DNA of 64,000 nt from Ridgeia piscesae (GCA_025642075.2 JAODUO010001350.1:159304-223303); one strand, 5' to 3'; positions 1-13,426 are shown, counted from the stretch's first letter. Translations and numbers: made by a program. Notes: generated by a model not told the origin, from the sequence alone.

Positions 1-429
1 GCAGCTGCTGTCATGAAAAATTTATATTCTGAATTTATGCGAGTTCAACATGATTTGTACACTGCGACAATTACACGCTGAATAACCGGGCCATTCCCGT
101 AGTACACAATGACAAAATAACCTTCAAGTAGTACTGGTTATTGCTTGTTAAGTGTCTGTATTTGTACCACAGTGAGAGCAGGCTGATGTAGTACAGAAAT
201 GGACTGGTTTCAGCTGTCATTTAGAAGACGTCTCTCCTTGCTTAGTGTTCTACATCCGGGAATACGCCCACACGGTTAGAGGCAGGCCGCCTACACATCA
301 GCTCGCTTTGAAGGAAGCATTAATTTGTTGCCTAATGAGGGCACTCTACTGCTCCAGTCCACAGACACTGGGACTCTTGTAATGGCTGACGACTGGCTCC
401 ATTTGATACTTCACCAGGAAGACACTGCA

Positions 430-787
430 GTCACAGTGCTGTATAGAGTGTGACATCAAGTGTTTTGTAGTGCTGTGTAGACTATTGTGTAGTGCTGTCT
501 AGTGGTCCGAGGTGTTGTGTACAGTGTTGGGTAGATTGTACTGTAGCGTTTTCGAGTGTTATGTAGATGGTTGTAAGAAGTGTTTTGTATTGTTCTGGAG
601 TGTTATGTAGAGTGTTGTATTGTGATGAATAGTCTCGTACAGGGTGTTGTGTAGTTTGGTGTAGTATTGTCTAGCATTATGCAGTGTTACATAGTGGTAT
701 GCAGCGTGTTGTGTGATGGTGTGCAGTGTTGTGTAGTGTTGTACAGTGTTACATGGTTTGTATGGAATGTCATCAAGTGCTTTGGTT
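430..787. repeat. Degenerate GTGTTGTGTAGTG-type low-complexity sequence
   Basis: The strand is a loose succession of TGTTGTGTAGTG-like words with no fixed period. The same vocabulary makes up the 34-bp array further right, so this looks like an eroded edge of the same ancestral satellite. The first ~430 bases of the window show no gene or repeat I can support. Confidence 0.6.
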
Positions 788-2577
788 GAGTATGATTACA
801 CAGAGCGAGTGGTGTGATGAGTATGATTACACAGAGCGAGTGGTGTGATGAGTATGATTACACAGAGCGAGTGGTGTGATGAGTATGATTACACAGAGCG
901 AGTGGTGTGATGAGTATGATTACACAGAGCGAGTGGTGTGATGAGTATGATTACACAGAGCGAGTGGTGTGATGAGTATGATTACACAGAGCGAGTGGTG
1001 TGATGAGTATGATTACACAGAGCGAGTGGTGTGATGAGTATGATTACACAGAGCGAGTGGTGTGATGAGTATGATTACACAGAGCGAGTGGTGTGATGAG
1101 TATGATTACACAGAGCGAGTGGTGTGATGAGTATGATTACACAGAGCGAGTGGTGTGATGAGTATGATTACACAGAGCGAGTGGTGTGATGAGTATGATT
1201 ACACAGAGCGAGTGGTGTGATGAGTATGATTACACAGAGCGAGTGGTGTGATGAGTATGATTACACAGAGCGAGTGGTGTGATGAGTATGATTACACAGA
1301 GCGAGTGGTGTGATGAGTATGATTACACAGAGCGAGTGGTGTGATGAGTATGATTACACAGAGCGAGTGGTGTGATGAGTATGATTACACAGAGCGAGTG
1401 GTGTGATGAGTATGATTACACAGAGCGAGTGGTGTGATGAGTATGATTACACAGAGCGAGTGGTGTGATGAGTATGATTACACAGAGCGAGTGGTGTGAT
1501 GAGTATGATTACACAGAGCGAGTGGTGTGATGAGTATGATTACACAGAGCGAGTGGTGTGATGAGTATGATTACACAGAGCGAGTGGTGTGATGAGTATG
1601 ATTACACAGAGCGAGTGGTGTGATGAGTATGATTACACAGAGCGAGTGGTGTGATGAGTATGATTACACAGAGCGAGTGGTGTGATGAGTATGATTACAC
1701 AGAGCGAGTGGTGTGATGAGTATGATTACACAGAGCGAGTGGTGTGATGAGTATGATTACACAGAGCGAGTGGTGTGATGAGTATGATTACACAGAGTGA
1801 GTGGTGTGATGAGTATGATTACACAGAGTGAGTGGTGTGATGAGTATGATTACACAGAGCGAGTGGTGTGATGAGTATGATTACACAGAGCTGAGTGGTG
1901 TGATGAGTATGATTACACAGAGTGAGTGGTGTGATGAGTATGATTACACAGAGTGTGTGGTGTGATGAGTATGATTACACAGAGTGTGTGGTGTGATGAG
2001 TATGATTACACAGAGTGTGTGGTGTGATGAGTATGATTACACAGAGCGAGTGGTGTGATGAGTATGATTACACAGAGTGAGTGGTGTGATGAGTATGATT
2101 ACACAGAGTGAGTGGTGTGATGAGTATGATTACACAGAGTGAGTGGTGTGATGAGTATGATTACACAGAGTGTGTGGTGTGATGAGTATGATTACACAGA
2201 GTGTGTGGTGTGATGAGTATGATTACACAGAGTGAGTGGTGTGATGAGTATGATTACACAGAGTGAGTGGTGTGATGAGTATGATTACACAGAGGAGTGG
2301 TGTGATGAGTATGATTACACAGAGCGAGTGGTGTGATGAGTATGATTACACAGAGTGAGTGGTGTGATGAGTATGATTACAGAGTTTGTGTAGTGTTACT
2401 AGGGTGGTGTGATGAGTATGATTACACAGAGTGAGTGGTGTGATGAGTATGATTACACAGAGTGAGTGGTGTGATGAGTATGATTACACAGAGTGAGTGG
2501 TGTGATGAGTATGATTACACAGAGTCGAGTGGTGTGATGAGTATGATTACACAGAGTGTGTGGTGTGATGTATGATT
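788..2577. repeat. 31-bp minisatellite array, about 58 copies
   Basis: A 31-bp unit containing GAGTATGATTACACAGAG followed by a variable CGAGTGGTGTGAT segment repeats head to tail; unit starts at 788 and 819 confirm the period. The first ~32 units, up to about 1795, are essentially identical. Later units vary at the position after CACAGAG (CGAG, TGAG, TGTG, TCGAG). A hybrid unit near 2380-2410 contains GTGTAGTGTTACTAGGG, the core of the neighbouring 34-bp unit. The period is not a multiple of three and contains stops, so no long reading frame results. Confidence 0.97.
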
Positions 2578-2599
2578 ACAAAAAGTCATAAATGTGGTC

Positions 2600-3885
2600 T
2601 ACTGCTCTAGAGTGTTGCACAGAGTGTTGTGTAGTGTTACTTAGGGTGTTGCACAGAGTGTTGTGTAGTGTTACTTAGGTGTTGCACAGAGTGTTGTGTA
2701 GTGTTACTTAGGGTGTTGCACAGAGTGTTGTGTAGTGTTACTTAGGGTGTTGCACAGAGTGTTGTGTAGTGTTACTTAGAGTGTTGCACAGAGTGTTGTG
2801 TAGTGTTACTTAGGTGTTGCACAGAGTGTTGTGTAGTGTTACTTAGGGTGTTGCACAGAGTGTTGTGTAGTGTTACTTAGAGTGTTGCACAGAGTGTTGT
2901 GTAGTGTTACTTAGAGTGTTGCACAGAGTGTTGTGTAGTGTTACTTAGGAGTGTTGCACAGAGTGTTGTGTAGTGTTACTTAGGGTGTTGCACAGAGTGT
3001 TGTGTAGTGTTACTTAGGGTGTTGCACAGAGTGTTGTGTAGTGTTACTTAGGGTGTTGCACAGAGTGTTGTGTAGTGTTACTTAGAGTGTTGCACAGAGT
3101 GTTGTGTAGTGTTACTTAGGGTGTTGCACAGAGTGTTGTGTAGTGTTACTTAGGGTGTTGCACAGAGTGTTGTGTAGTGTTACTTAGAGTGTTGCACAGA
3201 GTGTTGTGTAGTGTTACTTAGAGTGTTGCACAGAGTGTTGTGTAGTGTTACTTAGGGTGTTGCACAGAGTGTTGTGTAGTGTTACTTAGAGTGTTGCACA
3301 GAGTGTTGTGTAGTGTTACTTAGAGTGTTGCACAGAGTGTTGTGTAGTGTTACTTAGGGTGTTGCACAGAGTGTTGTGTAGTGTTACTTAGGTGTTGCAC
3401 AGAGTGTTGTGTAGTGTTACTTAGAGTGTTGCACAGAGTGTTGTGTAGTGTTACTTAGAGTGTTGCACAGAGTGTTGTGTAGTGTTACTTAGGGTGTTGC
3501 ACAGAGTGTTGTGTAGTGTTACTTAGAGTGTTGCACAGAGTGTTGTGTAGTGTTACTTAGAGTGTTGCACAGAGTGTTGTGTAGTGTTACTTAGGGTGTT
3601 GCACAGAGTGTTGTGTAGTGTTACTTAGAGTGTTGCACAGAGTGTTGTGTAGTGTTACTTAGGGTGTTGCACAGAGTGTTGTGTAGTGTTACTTAGAGTG
3701 TTGCACAGAGTGTTGTGTAGTGTTACTTAGAGTGTTGCACAGAGTGTTGTGTAGTGTTACTTAGGGTGTTGCACAGAGTGTTGTGTAGTGTTACTTAGAG
3801 TGTTGCACAGAGTGTTGTGTAGTGTTACTTAGGGTGTTGCACAGAGTGTTGTGTAGTGTTACTTAGGGTGTTGTACAGAATGTTG
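2600..3885. repeat. 34-bp minisatellite array, about 37 copies
   Basis: The unit is GTGTTGCACAGAGTGTTG followed by TGTAGTGTTACTTAG and one to two variable bases (GG, AG, G or GAG). Length varies by a base at the AG/GGG junction, giving periods of 33 to 35. The block CACAGAGTG is shared with the 31-bp unit to the left, which suggests common origin. Degenerate copies trail to about 4040. Confidence 0.97.
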
Positions 3886-5154
3886 GGCAATGTTTGAGAA
3901 CGTCACGAAGAATGCTGTATGTGGTGTGCAGCGTTCTGTGCAGTGTTATAAAGTGTTGTCCAGTGTTATGATGATGGCAGTGTTGTGGAATATCGTGGAA
4001 TGTTGTATACTGTTGTGTTTTCTGCAATGTTGTGTAGTGCTTTTTATATAACACATAACTCCAGCACTCAACTGCCACCAAGGTGACATAATCATCTCCC
4101 TCTGTCAGCCTGAAACGCTGCGTGTGTCTTCTCAAGCACTCTAGCGTAACACCCAGCCTGGTATGTTGTAACTGTCAAACCCTGGGAGCACATCGCGCAA
4201 GGCAACTTAATTCCTAAAAATGTTCTTGGAATGTGGCAAGAATGTTCAAGAAACACAACCAGACACGACGTGATCTGTAGGTAAGTTTGTTCTCCAAAAC
4301 ATCCAGGGAGGTGGCACCTGTGGCCAGCTGACGTAACAACATGGTTACATGTCTAAAATGAAACAGATGGTTGTTTTGTATCTGTATTTAAAGCCACTTC
4401 CGTCCTCAACTTGTTTTGCTCATTGCAAATCTGGTTCATTCTGGTCCAAGGGAAACCTAAGGCAATGTGTTAGGATGTACACAAAAAAACGTATGGTTAG
4501 TGATTCATCTGAACTAACACTTAGATGCAAATACACCTTTCGTTTCCCTTTCAAATGGGTAATGTATGAACAGTTTAACAATGTGTGATGGCGTGGTTCC
4601 ATAACACCCATGCGACCACTAGGAACACACCTGGAAGCCACAGAGTCCACTCATATGGTGATATGAATCTTAAAAACAGACACCAACCTAACTAGTATGA
4701 ACCTTACACTTGCTCACTAACGTCAAGTTAATCGAAGCACCGCATTTACGTACCCCAAACTGTAATGGAAAAAATCGAGATTTTTTTGTACATAAAAAAC
4801 ACAAGAGATCTTTCCTAGTAGATCGCCGTGACAACCACTGTCTTTGATTGACAGTACCAGGTGTTGGCCATGTATGTGGACCAGAGTTTGCATACATTGT
4901 CACCTGCCGGAAGACTGCCGGTCAACCTGACACTGTGGGGCAGAATGAATGCCTGGCATTTGTTTCTGGGATTCCTGGAAGCCCCTGACATATCCTTGTC
5001 ATCCCTGGAGGAAACACGCTTTCCGGGCTGATTTTTCTAGGATAGAAAGAATGGTGTAGTCGTGTGAATCAGGCCTGGCTTGCAAATATTTGTATTTAAT
5101 CCCATTACTTCTCCCATTTTCTTGGTAACCTACTTCAATCAGCTAGTGACAACC
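3886..5154. other. Intergenic, no supported gene
   Basis: Decayed satellite words persist to about 4040. The rest is AT-rich unique sequence. The short open frames here (up to 90 codons) have no recognisable domain and no splice-site context that I could support. Confidence 0.5.
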
Positions 5155-5390
5155 ACAGCTTTATGCAGAGACCCGTCCACCTGTCATTTTGATGGGTAAA
5201 ACATATTTTTGTCGGGTAGAAATATGGTTGGAGTGATAAAACGTCTTTAAATATCATATATATTATCAGTTACGCCTTAGAAATGAGTGTGTTTGTTTTC
5301 CATTTCAGGTCAAAAAACAGCTTAACAGTTGACGTACATGTGTCCACCAAAAATGTGTGACTGGCAAGAAATTGATCCTGCATATAGCCT
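5155..5390 (+). mobile_element. Dispersed TIR family A, full-length copy 1
   Basis: Begins AGCTTTATGCAGAGACCCG and ends CTGCATATAGCC, so the two ends are inverted copies of GCTTTATGCAG (10 of 11 matching). Internal landmarks shared with the copy at 21460 include CCCGTCCACC, GGGTAGAAATATGG, ATTTCAGG, GTGTCCACCAAAA and TGTGTGACTGGCAA. There is no coding capacity, so it is a non-autonomous, MITE-like element. Related words GTGACAACC and GTGTCAACC lie just outside the two ends. Confidence 0.75.
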
Positions 5391-5930
5391 TGGTGTCAAC
5401 CTGGTGGGATGGGTGTTTTATAGCTGTGGCAGATGCTGCAAATCAGATATGAAGTGTGCAGTGATAGTATCTGAGTGCAATCAATGAATTTAAATTAAAA
5501 AGAGGTTGTATTCAGGTACTCGGTATACTGGTAGGCAATCAACTGATTACATAACCAAAGTAGCCATAATCATTATTACAGCCATGATTAACATTTGCTT
5601 ATGCGTATTTGGCACCAGACAGAAGCAATGCATATGCAGGGAATTTTTTTTATCATATTTTTGAATCTATTCATGTAACAATTATGTCATTCTGTATGGA
5701 AATACCATGAAGCCTTAAATGATGAAAATTATAACCTGATATATCAATGTAATCCTTATTGCAAACATGGTGTACTGTAACCAGTTAACTAATATTCCAG
5801 GCATTGTGGCAGGCAATCATACTCAGAGTTTGTGCATTGTATCTTAATTCTAGTCAATTATATTTTGAGGTAATCACTGCAAGTCTTATTTGGTTGCATC
5901 TCTTTCATCAATTACCACATGCGCACAGTC
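5391..5930. other. AT-rich unique sequence
   Basis: No repeat, domain or exon is visible between the family A copy and the microsatellite to its right. Confidence 0.5.
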
Positions 5931-6083
5931 ACACACTCACAGTCATGCATGCACGCACGCATGCACGCACGCACGCACGCACGCAAGCACATACGCGCAC
6001 ACCCACATGGGCACCCACATACGCACCCACACCCACACCCACACCCACACACACACACACCCACACCCACACCCACACCCACA

Positions 6084-6118
<35 letters not shown>
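5931..6118. repeat. Compound ACGC / CACACC / CA microsatellite
   Basis: Starts as CACGCACGCA tetranucleotide repeats, passes through CCCACA and CACCCACAC blocks and ends as a pure CA run to 6117. All six frames are open over parts of it, which explains several His/Thr- or Cys/Val-rich reading frames. Confidence 0.95.
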
Positions 6119-6119
<1 letters not shown>

Positions 6120-7377
6120 GTGTTCAAGGGACTTGACACAGATAACCATCTAGCTGGTGTTAACCATGGCCAGTGGCTAATGTGTGCTCCTGGTCTCTGA
6201 GACTACATCTGTCTCCATCAGCACCAGCCTGTGGTATTGATCCTGTGCCTCCAGAGCTTCCCTTAAGATCTGCTAAAAATCTTAATAAGCATCTGTAGCA
6301 TAAATGAATCTGCCAGCTACTCCCAGCGTCACACTCCTCCTCCAGCAGATACAACTAGTAAATAGTGAGTATTTCACACAGTGCCATATCTACAAATATT
6401 TGTACAGAAAATAAATACTAGATAAATAGTACAAATTGAAAAGACAATACAGAAAACATAACTAGATAAAAACAAACAACCAACAACTAGACCTAGTTCA
6501 CTAATCTACAATAGAATTATTCATAATAACGACAAGAATATATGTTAACATAATGTAGTCTAATTAAATGTAGATATACCGGGTACGTAGCTTCTTGAAA
6601 TAATTTCGTTTGTCTTACAAAATAATACAGGACAAAATTAAATGAGCCTATCGTCATGGCAGACATGTCAGCAGTCGAGCAGTGATATCTATGTGAGTCT
6701 GTAAAGCTGCCTCGACATGATAAACACACCACCTCCTTGCACAGCAATAATTCATAAGACCCGCACCGCTACTCACATAATGAAGACGTTGATGTGATTC
6801 TACACTCGTTAGTAGGGAGGAATATCTGCATATTTACATGACGTTCCTCCTGCCAAATCCAGCCAGTAGATATATACAATGTGAGAAGGCTCCACCTGCA
6901 TTAAGACACTCATGAAAGGTCTACAGGCTGTCCTGTCCGGCTGTCTCTGATTTAGTGACAAATCAATCAGAAGCCATCAATAAATTATACGACCGTAAAA
7001 ATGACACATGTATGCACAACTGTGTCACCACAAAGGTGACGACACGTGTTAATAATCTGATTCCATAAAATTATATTATTAATATAGTCCTCGCAATGTC
7101 ATATTTACATGTCGATACAGTGTATTTATTAAATAACATACAAATGAAACACAATTTTTTATGATTATTTATAACTACAATATCATAAATAATGATGCTA
7201 CTGTCAGCAATGATCCTATGATCCTTCAGATCAATACCATCCCGATTAACGTTCTGCTGACATGGGCACAGATCCGGTGTGTACCTGCATTAAAAAAGAC
7301 AACAACCACGCAGCCTATACCTTTACCTTTGATCCAGCCTGACCCATCCTGCATCTATAGCAAACGTTGAATCAACG
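6119..7377. other. AT-rich intergenic
   Basis: Unique sequence with short accidental reading frames only. No transposon end, RNA gene or exon recognised. Confidence 0.45.
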
Positions 7378-7905
7378 TTGAGTCAATCAACATACAACAA
7401 ACGGACGTACCGGATGGCTGCAACTGGGAGACCGCCGGAGCACCGAGGGGCCCTGAGCCGGAGATATTCCCACCGCGATGGCGCCACTACTAAGCGGGAG
7501 CAACCCCCAAGGAAGCGGCGAGGTCTATCGGGATTGAGGGAACCGTACCGTGGTAGCTTCGTCCTCCCCCGACCGTTAGGTTGCGTGCGAGCCGTGGCAA
7601 CACAGAAAACGTGGCATCGGCAACTGCACCGGCTCAAAATAGGCAATCCCCCGACGGCGGCGAATACATTACGCACAAGACTGACGTCGCCACCGACGAC
7701 ACAGCGACGCAACGTCGACGCCGACGCCGACGTCTGGGTGGTTAGATCGTCACAGACGGCTCAACTGCAGCTGTGGCCAACGTCGACATTAATTGTCATT
7801 TCTGCAGATGGACCGACAGGGTCAGTGTACGACATCGACATGTCGCCGCGGCAACGTCAGGTGATGTGTGTCGGTTGGAACTGCAATGATGGTGTGTCGT
7901 AGTTA
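7378..7905 (+). other. CpG-rich block with an open frame; possible promoter or first exon
   Basis: This ~500-bp block is sharply richer in G+C and CpG than everything around it, for example the run of GACGCCGACG words near 7715-7735. One plus-strand frame is open for 174 codons (7378-7902): Arg-, Thr- and Pro-rich, with a CVGWNC-type tail, and no family that I recognise. The minus strand is also open for 109 codons (7383-7712), as expected of GC-rich sequence, so the open frame alone is weak evidence. CpG-dense islands in CpG-depleted invertebrate DNA often mark promoters or germline-unmethylated exons. It could also be a GC-rich transposon fragment. No clear splice donor settles the strand. 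Confidence 0.35.
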
Positions 7906-10690
7906 TCGTCTCCATTGATCCTGTGATATCAAAGTTGTCGGCAGGACCCATGGATTCTGTGTTAACGTATCATTGTTTTTCTGCCACTGCCTCGGCCTGA
8001 GGGGACACTTAAAGGCCATGTTGTGTGCTGTTATTAATTGAAAGGCAAAGATGTTTACAGTCGATGCACAGCTTGGAGAGCACCGACACAAGTACGCAGC
8101 TCAGGATGAAAAATGCAACACAAGTTGATGGATTTTTTGCCATCCCGTAGACAATCAAACCGGTTTAGTGCAGATTATTTATGGTGACTGGAATTAATTA
8201 AAGTCCAACATTATACCGTATGATAATAAACTATTATATCAAATAAATATGAATTTAAATACTTCAAACATTGGTTTGTTATGCAAGAGAAAGCTCTGAT
8301 ACAACTTGCTGATACACGTCAACGCTGTTTAATATAAAGAAACCCTATCATTGTAATCCAAAATACATACTGGTAGTAATGAAATTATCCATAAATGATT
8401 ACCGGTAGGCACCATAGTGGTGGAAATTATATTACCGGATTTTATTTCATATACATTTTTGGTTCGCTCGATAAAGGAAATAAAAGAATTAAGTTAAATA
8501 CCTTGCATAATGGAGTATTTGGACGAATGCACTGAATTAAAGGCACACCATTTAATTCTAAGACACACTCATTCTGTCATTAACTAGACTTGTGTATTTA
8601 ATACCTTCTAAATGCCACCAATTAATTTCCATAACAGAGCCAATAATATACTACCCCTTAGTGAGGTAAATGTTTACAAATGGTACAGGGGTCAACTCAA
8701 AAGTGTCATCACAGCAAGGAGGCAGTCAACAGGAGTCTATCTTATTCATTATCAAACACAAAGTTAGGGTTTTATTCTAAAGAGAAAATGTCACTTGTCA
8801 ATGCCACTTCTCAAGGATAGTGATGAAAGATGACTATAGGAAGCCGCCTTGCCACAGTCAGGCCATTGGTGACTGCAGTAAGTATTATTTGCACAATTAT
8901 CCACATGCTGATATAAGGGCTGGTCCCGTCATTTTCCAGAGTAAAAAAATCACATGTTTAAAACCACTGCCACCTTCCAAAACACATGGTTATGGGACAT
9001 GTGACTTGTACAATCTGAAGTGATTATAAATACCAATTTACATTGATATATTTGCACTAGGGGGCACCACTGTAACAATTAATTTCTCCAAATACTGTAT
9101 ATGTAATGTCACCCCTCAGACTGGCTTAATATACTTTGACACTTTGTTACTGTTTCATTTGAGATCACCACTAATTAAGCTGAAGTTCCCAGCAGTAGTC
9201 TGTGAATAAACCAAATTGTTCAACGCTTTGATACGACCTTTTAATAACAGCTAAAATCTCGTTTCAATGCACAGGTATCACAGGGAATACGCACCGAGTC
9301 CCACCAATAAATAAAAATGAACCCAATGACACCCACAAAACTACCAACAAGTCACCACAAAACACATTCCATCAGTCGAAACTGTGTGAGATGACCCCTT
9401 AAACAGACCACCTATCAGCCAGTGGAGTGGCAATGAGAAAATCAATGCCAAGTCTCCTCAAACAGCAGTTTTCTTTTGTCAGATGCAATGAAGTAATGAC
9501 CAGGATAATGGTGTCCTACAGAGAGATAGCCAGGCCTGGCATGCTGCATTATCGGGGGGAAATTATTCAACTTCAAAGAATTACTGAACAATGGCCGTGT
9601 GAGACCTGATCACAGCCAGTGAGCACTGATCAATGGTGGAGAGTAAATGACAGGCCTACCTCAAACATCATACTTATTTCATGAAGCTGTGCCACTCATA
9701 AACATCCCATGGATTTGTAACCATTTTCTGTGGATTGTGTTGAAAATAAATTCAACGCACAAATACCTAATTTCCCAGGGATCAATTCATAGAACCCGGT
9801 GATCGCCTGATATATGTCTAGTGTCGATCACAATATTTTGAATGTAAACATCACTGCTATTCCTGCCACATGAGTATGGCTGGCATACTTCGATGTTACT
9901 CTGATACTTGTCCTGCCAATCAAGTTAGCATAAGATATTGATGCGATACTACAAATTGTAGTGTTTATCGCTGTAATTATGGCTGGTAAATATATAAACT
10001 TAGGATGCAGTAAAACAATATGTGAAACTAATCTGTATCACTTCAGTTCCCATAACCTTAGGCACGTTAACATAATCTGGGATTTTGTTTTTTCTATAAT
10101 TATTATAATACAAATGCTATTCAGCAACACACATCTTGGAAATAATATACTGTTTTATCCAAACCATATTGTACAGTTGAAACTATTTTTATTGATGGCT
10201 TTTATTTGGCATTGTGTCATTAAACAAATAATTAAAAACATCATGACACTCAGTCTATATATGAAAGTGGTTGTGTTTAACTTGATGAAGAAAAAAATGT
10301 TAGAAATTTATTTCACAAAATGCCATTACCTTTCAAAGGGTACTTTTATAGCTACAAAGGCCATTGCTGTCCAAAAGCCAGTACTTAGACATAGTGTCAA
10401 GTATTTTCTGCCTGTAATTCGCCAGTGTTTCACCTGACTGTTGGAGGCCAGGGAGGGAGTCTGTGGGGCCAGGCTAATGACCAAGTCATGTTCACCAGAC
10501 CACATCTAAAGACAGGCACAGTCTAAGGATGGCCATTCCAGATTAGCAAGAGTTCCAAGGAGATTATCTCCCAAGACAGATCTCTCAAGAATGTACCCTG
10601 GCCTGTACGTGTAGGCTGTGGACCAGCTGAGAGCAGCCAGACTGGCTGACAGTGGGGTATGTTGGGTACCTAAGAACCAGACTCAGCTAT
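7906..10690. other. AT-rich intergenic, no supported gene
   Basis: Includes a 158-codon plus-strand frame at 9961-10437, rich in Ile, Phe and Lys as AT-rich DNA gives by chance, with no recognisable motif. No other structure was noticed. Confidence 0.45.
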
Positions 10691-10724
10691 AAATGCCCAT
10701 ACGAGTAGACATCCCAAACATCCC

Positions 10725-12008
10725 ACACTCCAACACCTCCTACCACACACACTCCAACACCTCCAACCACACACACACTCCAACACCTCCTACCTCCCAC
10801 ACTCCAAAACCTCCTACCACCCACACTCCAACACCTCCAACCACACACACTCCAACACCTCCTACCTCCCACACTCCAACACCTCCTACCACCCACACTC
10901 CAACACCTCCAACCACACACACTCCAACACCTCCTACCACCCACACTCCAACACCTCCTACCTCCCACACTCCAAAACCTCCTACCACCCACACTCCAAC
11001 ACCTCCAACCACACACACTCCAACACCTCCTACCTCCCACACTCCAACACCTCCTACCACCCACACTCCAACACCTCCAACCACACACACTCCAACACCT
11101 CCTACCTCCCACACTCCAACACCTCCTACCACCCACACTCCAACACCTCCAACCACACACACTCCAACACCTCCTACCACCCACACTCCAACACCTCCTA
11201 CCACCCACATTACAACACCTCCCACAACACACACTCCAACACCTCCTACCTCCCACACTCCAAAACCTCCTACCACCCACACTCCAACACCTCCTACCAT
11301 CCACACTCCAACACCTCCTACCACCCACACTCCAACACCTCCTACCACCCACACTCAAACACATCCTACCACCCACATTCCAACACCTCCTACCACCCAC
11401 ATTCCAACACCTCCTATCGCCCACATTACAACACCTCCTACCACCCACATTCCAACATCTACCACCCACACTCCAACATCTACCACCCACACTCCAACAT
11501 CTCCTACCACCCACACTCCAACACCTCCTACCTCCCACATTCCAACACCTCCTACCTCCCACATTCCAACACCTCCTACTACCTACATTACAACACCTCA
11601 TACCACCTACATTCCAACATCTCCTACCACCCACATTCCAACATCTCCTACCACCCACATTCCAACATCTACCACCCACACTCCAACATCTCCTACCACC
11701 CACACTCCCAACACCTCCTACCTCCCACATTTCAACACCTCCTACTACCTACATTACAACACCTCATACCACCTACATTCCAACATCTCCTACCACCCAC
11801 ATTCCAACATCTACCACCCACACTCCAACATCTCCTACCACCCACACTCCAACACCTCCTACCTCCCACATTCCAACACCTACTACCTACATTACAACAC
11901 CTCATACCACCTACATTCCAACATCTCCTACCACCCACATTCCAACATCTCCTACCACCCACATTCCAACATCTCCTACCACCCACATTCCAACACCTCC
12001 TATCACCC
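10725..12008. repeat. 24-bp minisatellite array, about 53 copies
   Basis: The unit CTCCTACCACCCACACTCCA plus ACAC repeats with C-to-T and A-to-C variants. The period equals eight codons, so the plus strand reads as an uninterrupted His/Thr/Pro octapeptide repeat of 440 codons and the minus strand as a Trp/Cys/Gly/Val-rich repeat. The left part uses CACACTCC units; the right part shifts to CATTCCAACATC units with some 21-bp and 27-bp length variants. Confidence 0.95.
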
Positions 12009-12294
12009 AAACTAGCTGTACTCCCAAACTGCCCACATTCCAACACCTCCCACCCACATATTCCAACATCACATGCCACACTCTGAGACATATAACATAA
12101 TAACAACTACAATGCTTCATTTCCAAGATTTTTCAATATGTCCCTAACTCCCAACACTTCAATAATTCACACACACCAACACATTCCACGCTGTAACATT
12201 TAATCACTCTAACACCTCCGCATTCCACCAATTCCTCATTCCATCATGTCCCACACTTAAACAATTCCTCACTCAAACACCACCTTCACTACAA

Positions 12295-12475
12295 CACTTG
12301 GTCAAACACCAGTCACACTTCAACACTTCCCCACTCTAACACCTCCTACACTACAACATGTCCTCAAACACCAGTCACACTTCAACACTTCCTCACTCTA
12401 ACACCTCCTACACAACACTTCCTCAAACACCAGTCATACTTCAACACTTCATTACTCTAACACCTCCCACTTTGA
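12295..12475. repeat. About 60-bp direct repeat, three copies
   Basis: The segment TCAAACACCAGTCACACTTC followed by AACACTTCCTCACTCTAACACCTCC occurs three times in succession with small length changes. It shares the ACACCTCCTAC vocabulary of the 24-bp array and looks like a decayed, longer-period outer edge of it. Confidence 0.75.
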
Positions 12476-12479
12476 AGCA

Positions 12480-13385
12480 CCTGCCACTGTTATTCACAGA
12501 TCAGTTCAACACCAACAGTAAGCAGCAATTTGTAAATGAACTGTCAATGATACTGATCATATTGTTATTCCAGGTTGAGTAGACATTTTATGTAGTACAC
12601 CTCTATCTATGAAACAAGAATGAGTTTGTTCCTTTAGTGTCGCAACACTTTATGACCAGCCATCTGGGTATTTTTCACAATACCCCTTAGTTATCTATCT
12701 TAACTAAAACTGTTCCATTAAGAACCATTTTTCCAGAAAGAACAAGCACTCCTTCCATAGTTAATGTATATTCACCAATATCCATAGTAATTTCCTGTTG
12801 TACTTACTGGACCGACCACCTTACAAGAAGAACTGCAAACCCCAGACCACTGACAAGTGACAAGTGGGACTTATTGATTCGATGGGAGCTTTCGTCAAGC
12901 AGTTTGTCCTGTCACTAAGAAACTGCAAACAATCTTGCATTAGCTCAGGGTAAGCATGACAAACATGTTAGTTATCGCCCGGATTACATGGCTGGGTATT
13001 GTTGCTAGACGGTGTACAGTTTATTGTTTTGGTTTAAGCAGAGTAATTACAAAACGTTTGCACAAATGTTCAACTCTGACATCTCAATTACCTTCCAAGC
13101 TGTCATTTATGTCTGTTGTCTGATGAACTATCACGTGTTGCTCAAAGTCAGTTTAAAGAGATGTAGTCAGTTTGTTTATGTCATAAGGTGTTCTCCAAAA
13201 CTGATAATGTTTCAATGGCAAAACATTAGCATGATAGATCAGGACAATTATGTTATTATACATAACACTATGAGTATGACATTATACAAAGGTCTGATAT
13301 CATGATTTCATAAAGATCAAAATACCCTGCTCCCAATATTATTTTGTCAATGTTACCTCCTTAAATAGTGGCAGTATGAGCAAGT
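12480..13385. other. Unique AT-rich sequence
   Basis: No feature supported. A 97-codon frame at 13012-13305 has no recognisable motif. Confidence 0.45.
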
Positions 13386-13388
13386 TGG

Positions 13389-13426
13389 TGTGTGCGTGCA
13401 TATGCTATGCATGCATGCATGCTGCA

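Noticed and set aside
788..3885. CRISPR-like regular array
   Set aside because: Repeats are contiguous with no unique spacers, and the surrounding DNA is animal-like.
9961..10437. 158-codon open frame as a gene
   Set aside because: Composition is that of AT-rich random sequence (Ile, Phe, Lys, Asn), without motif or splice support.
10687..12015. Long His/Thr/Pro frame (+) and Trp/Cys/Gly frame (-), which could be mistaken for a mucin-like or structural protein
   Set aside because: A 24-bp minisatellite is read as octapeptides. The plus frame contains no signal peptide or non-repeat domain, and both strands are equally open.
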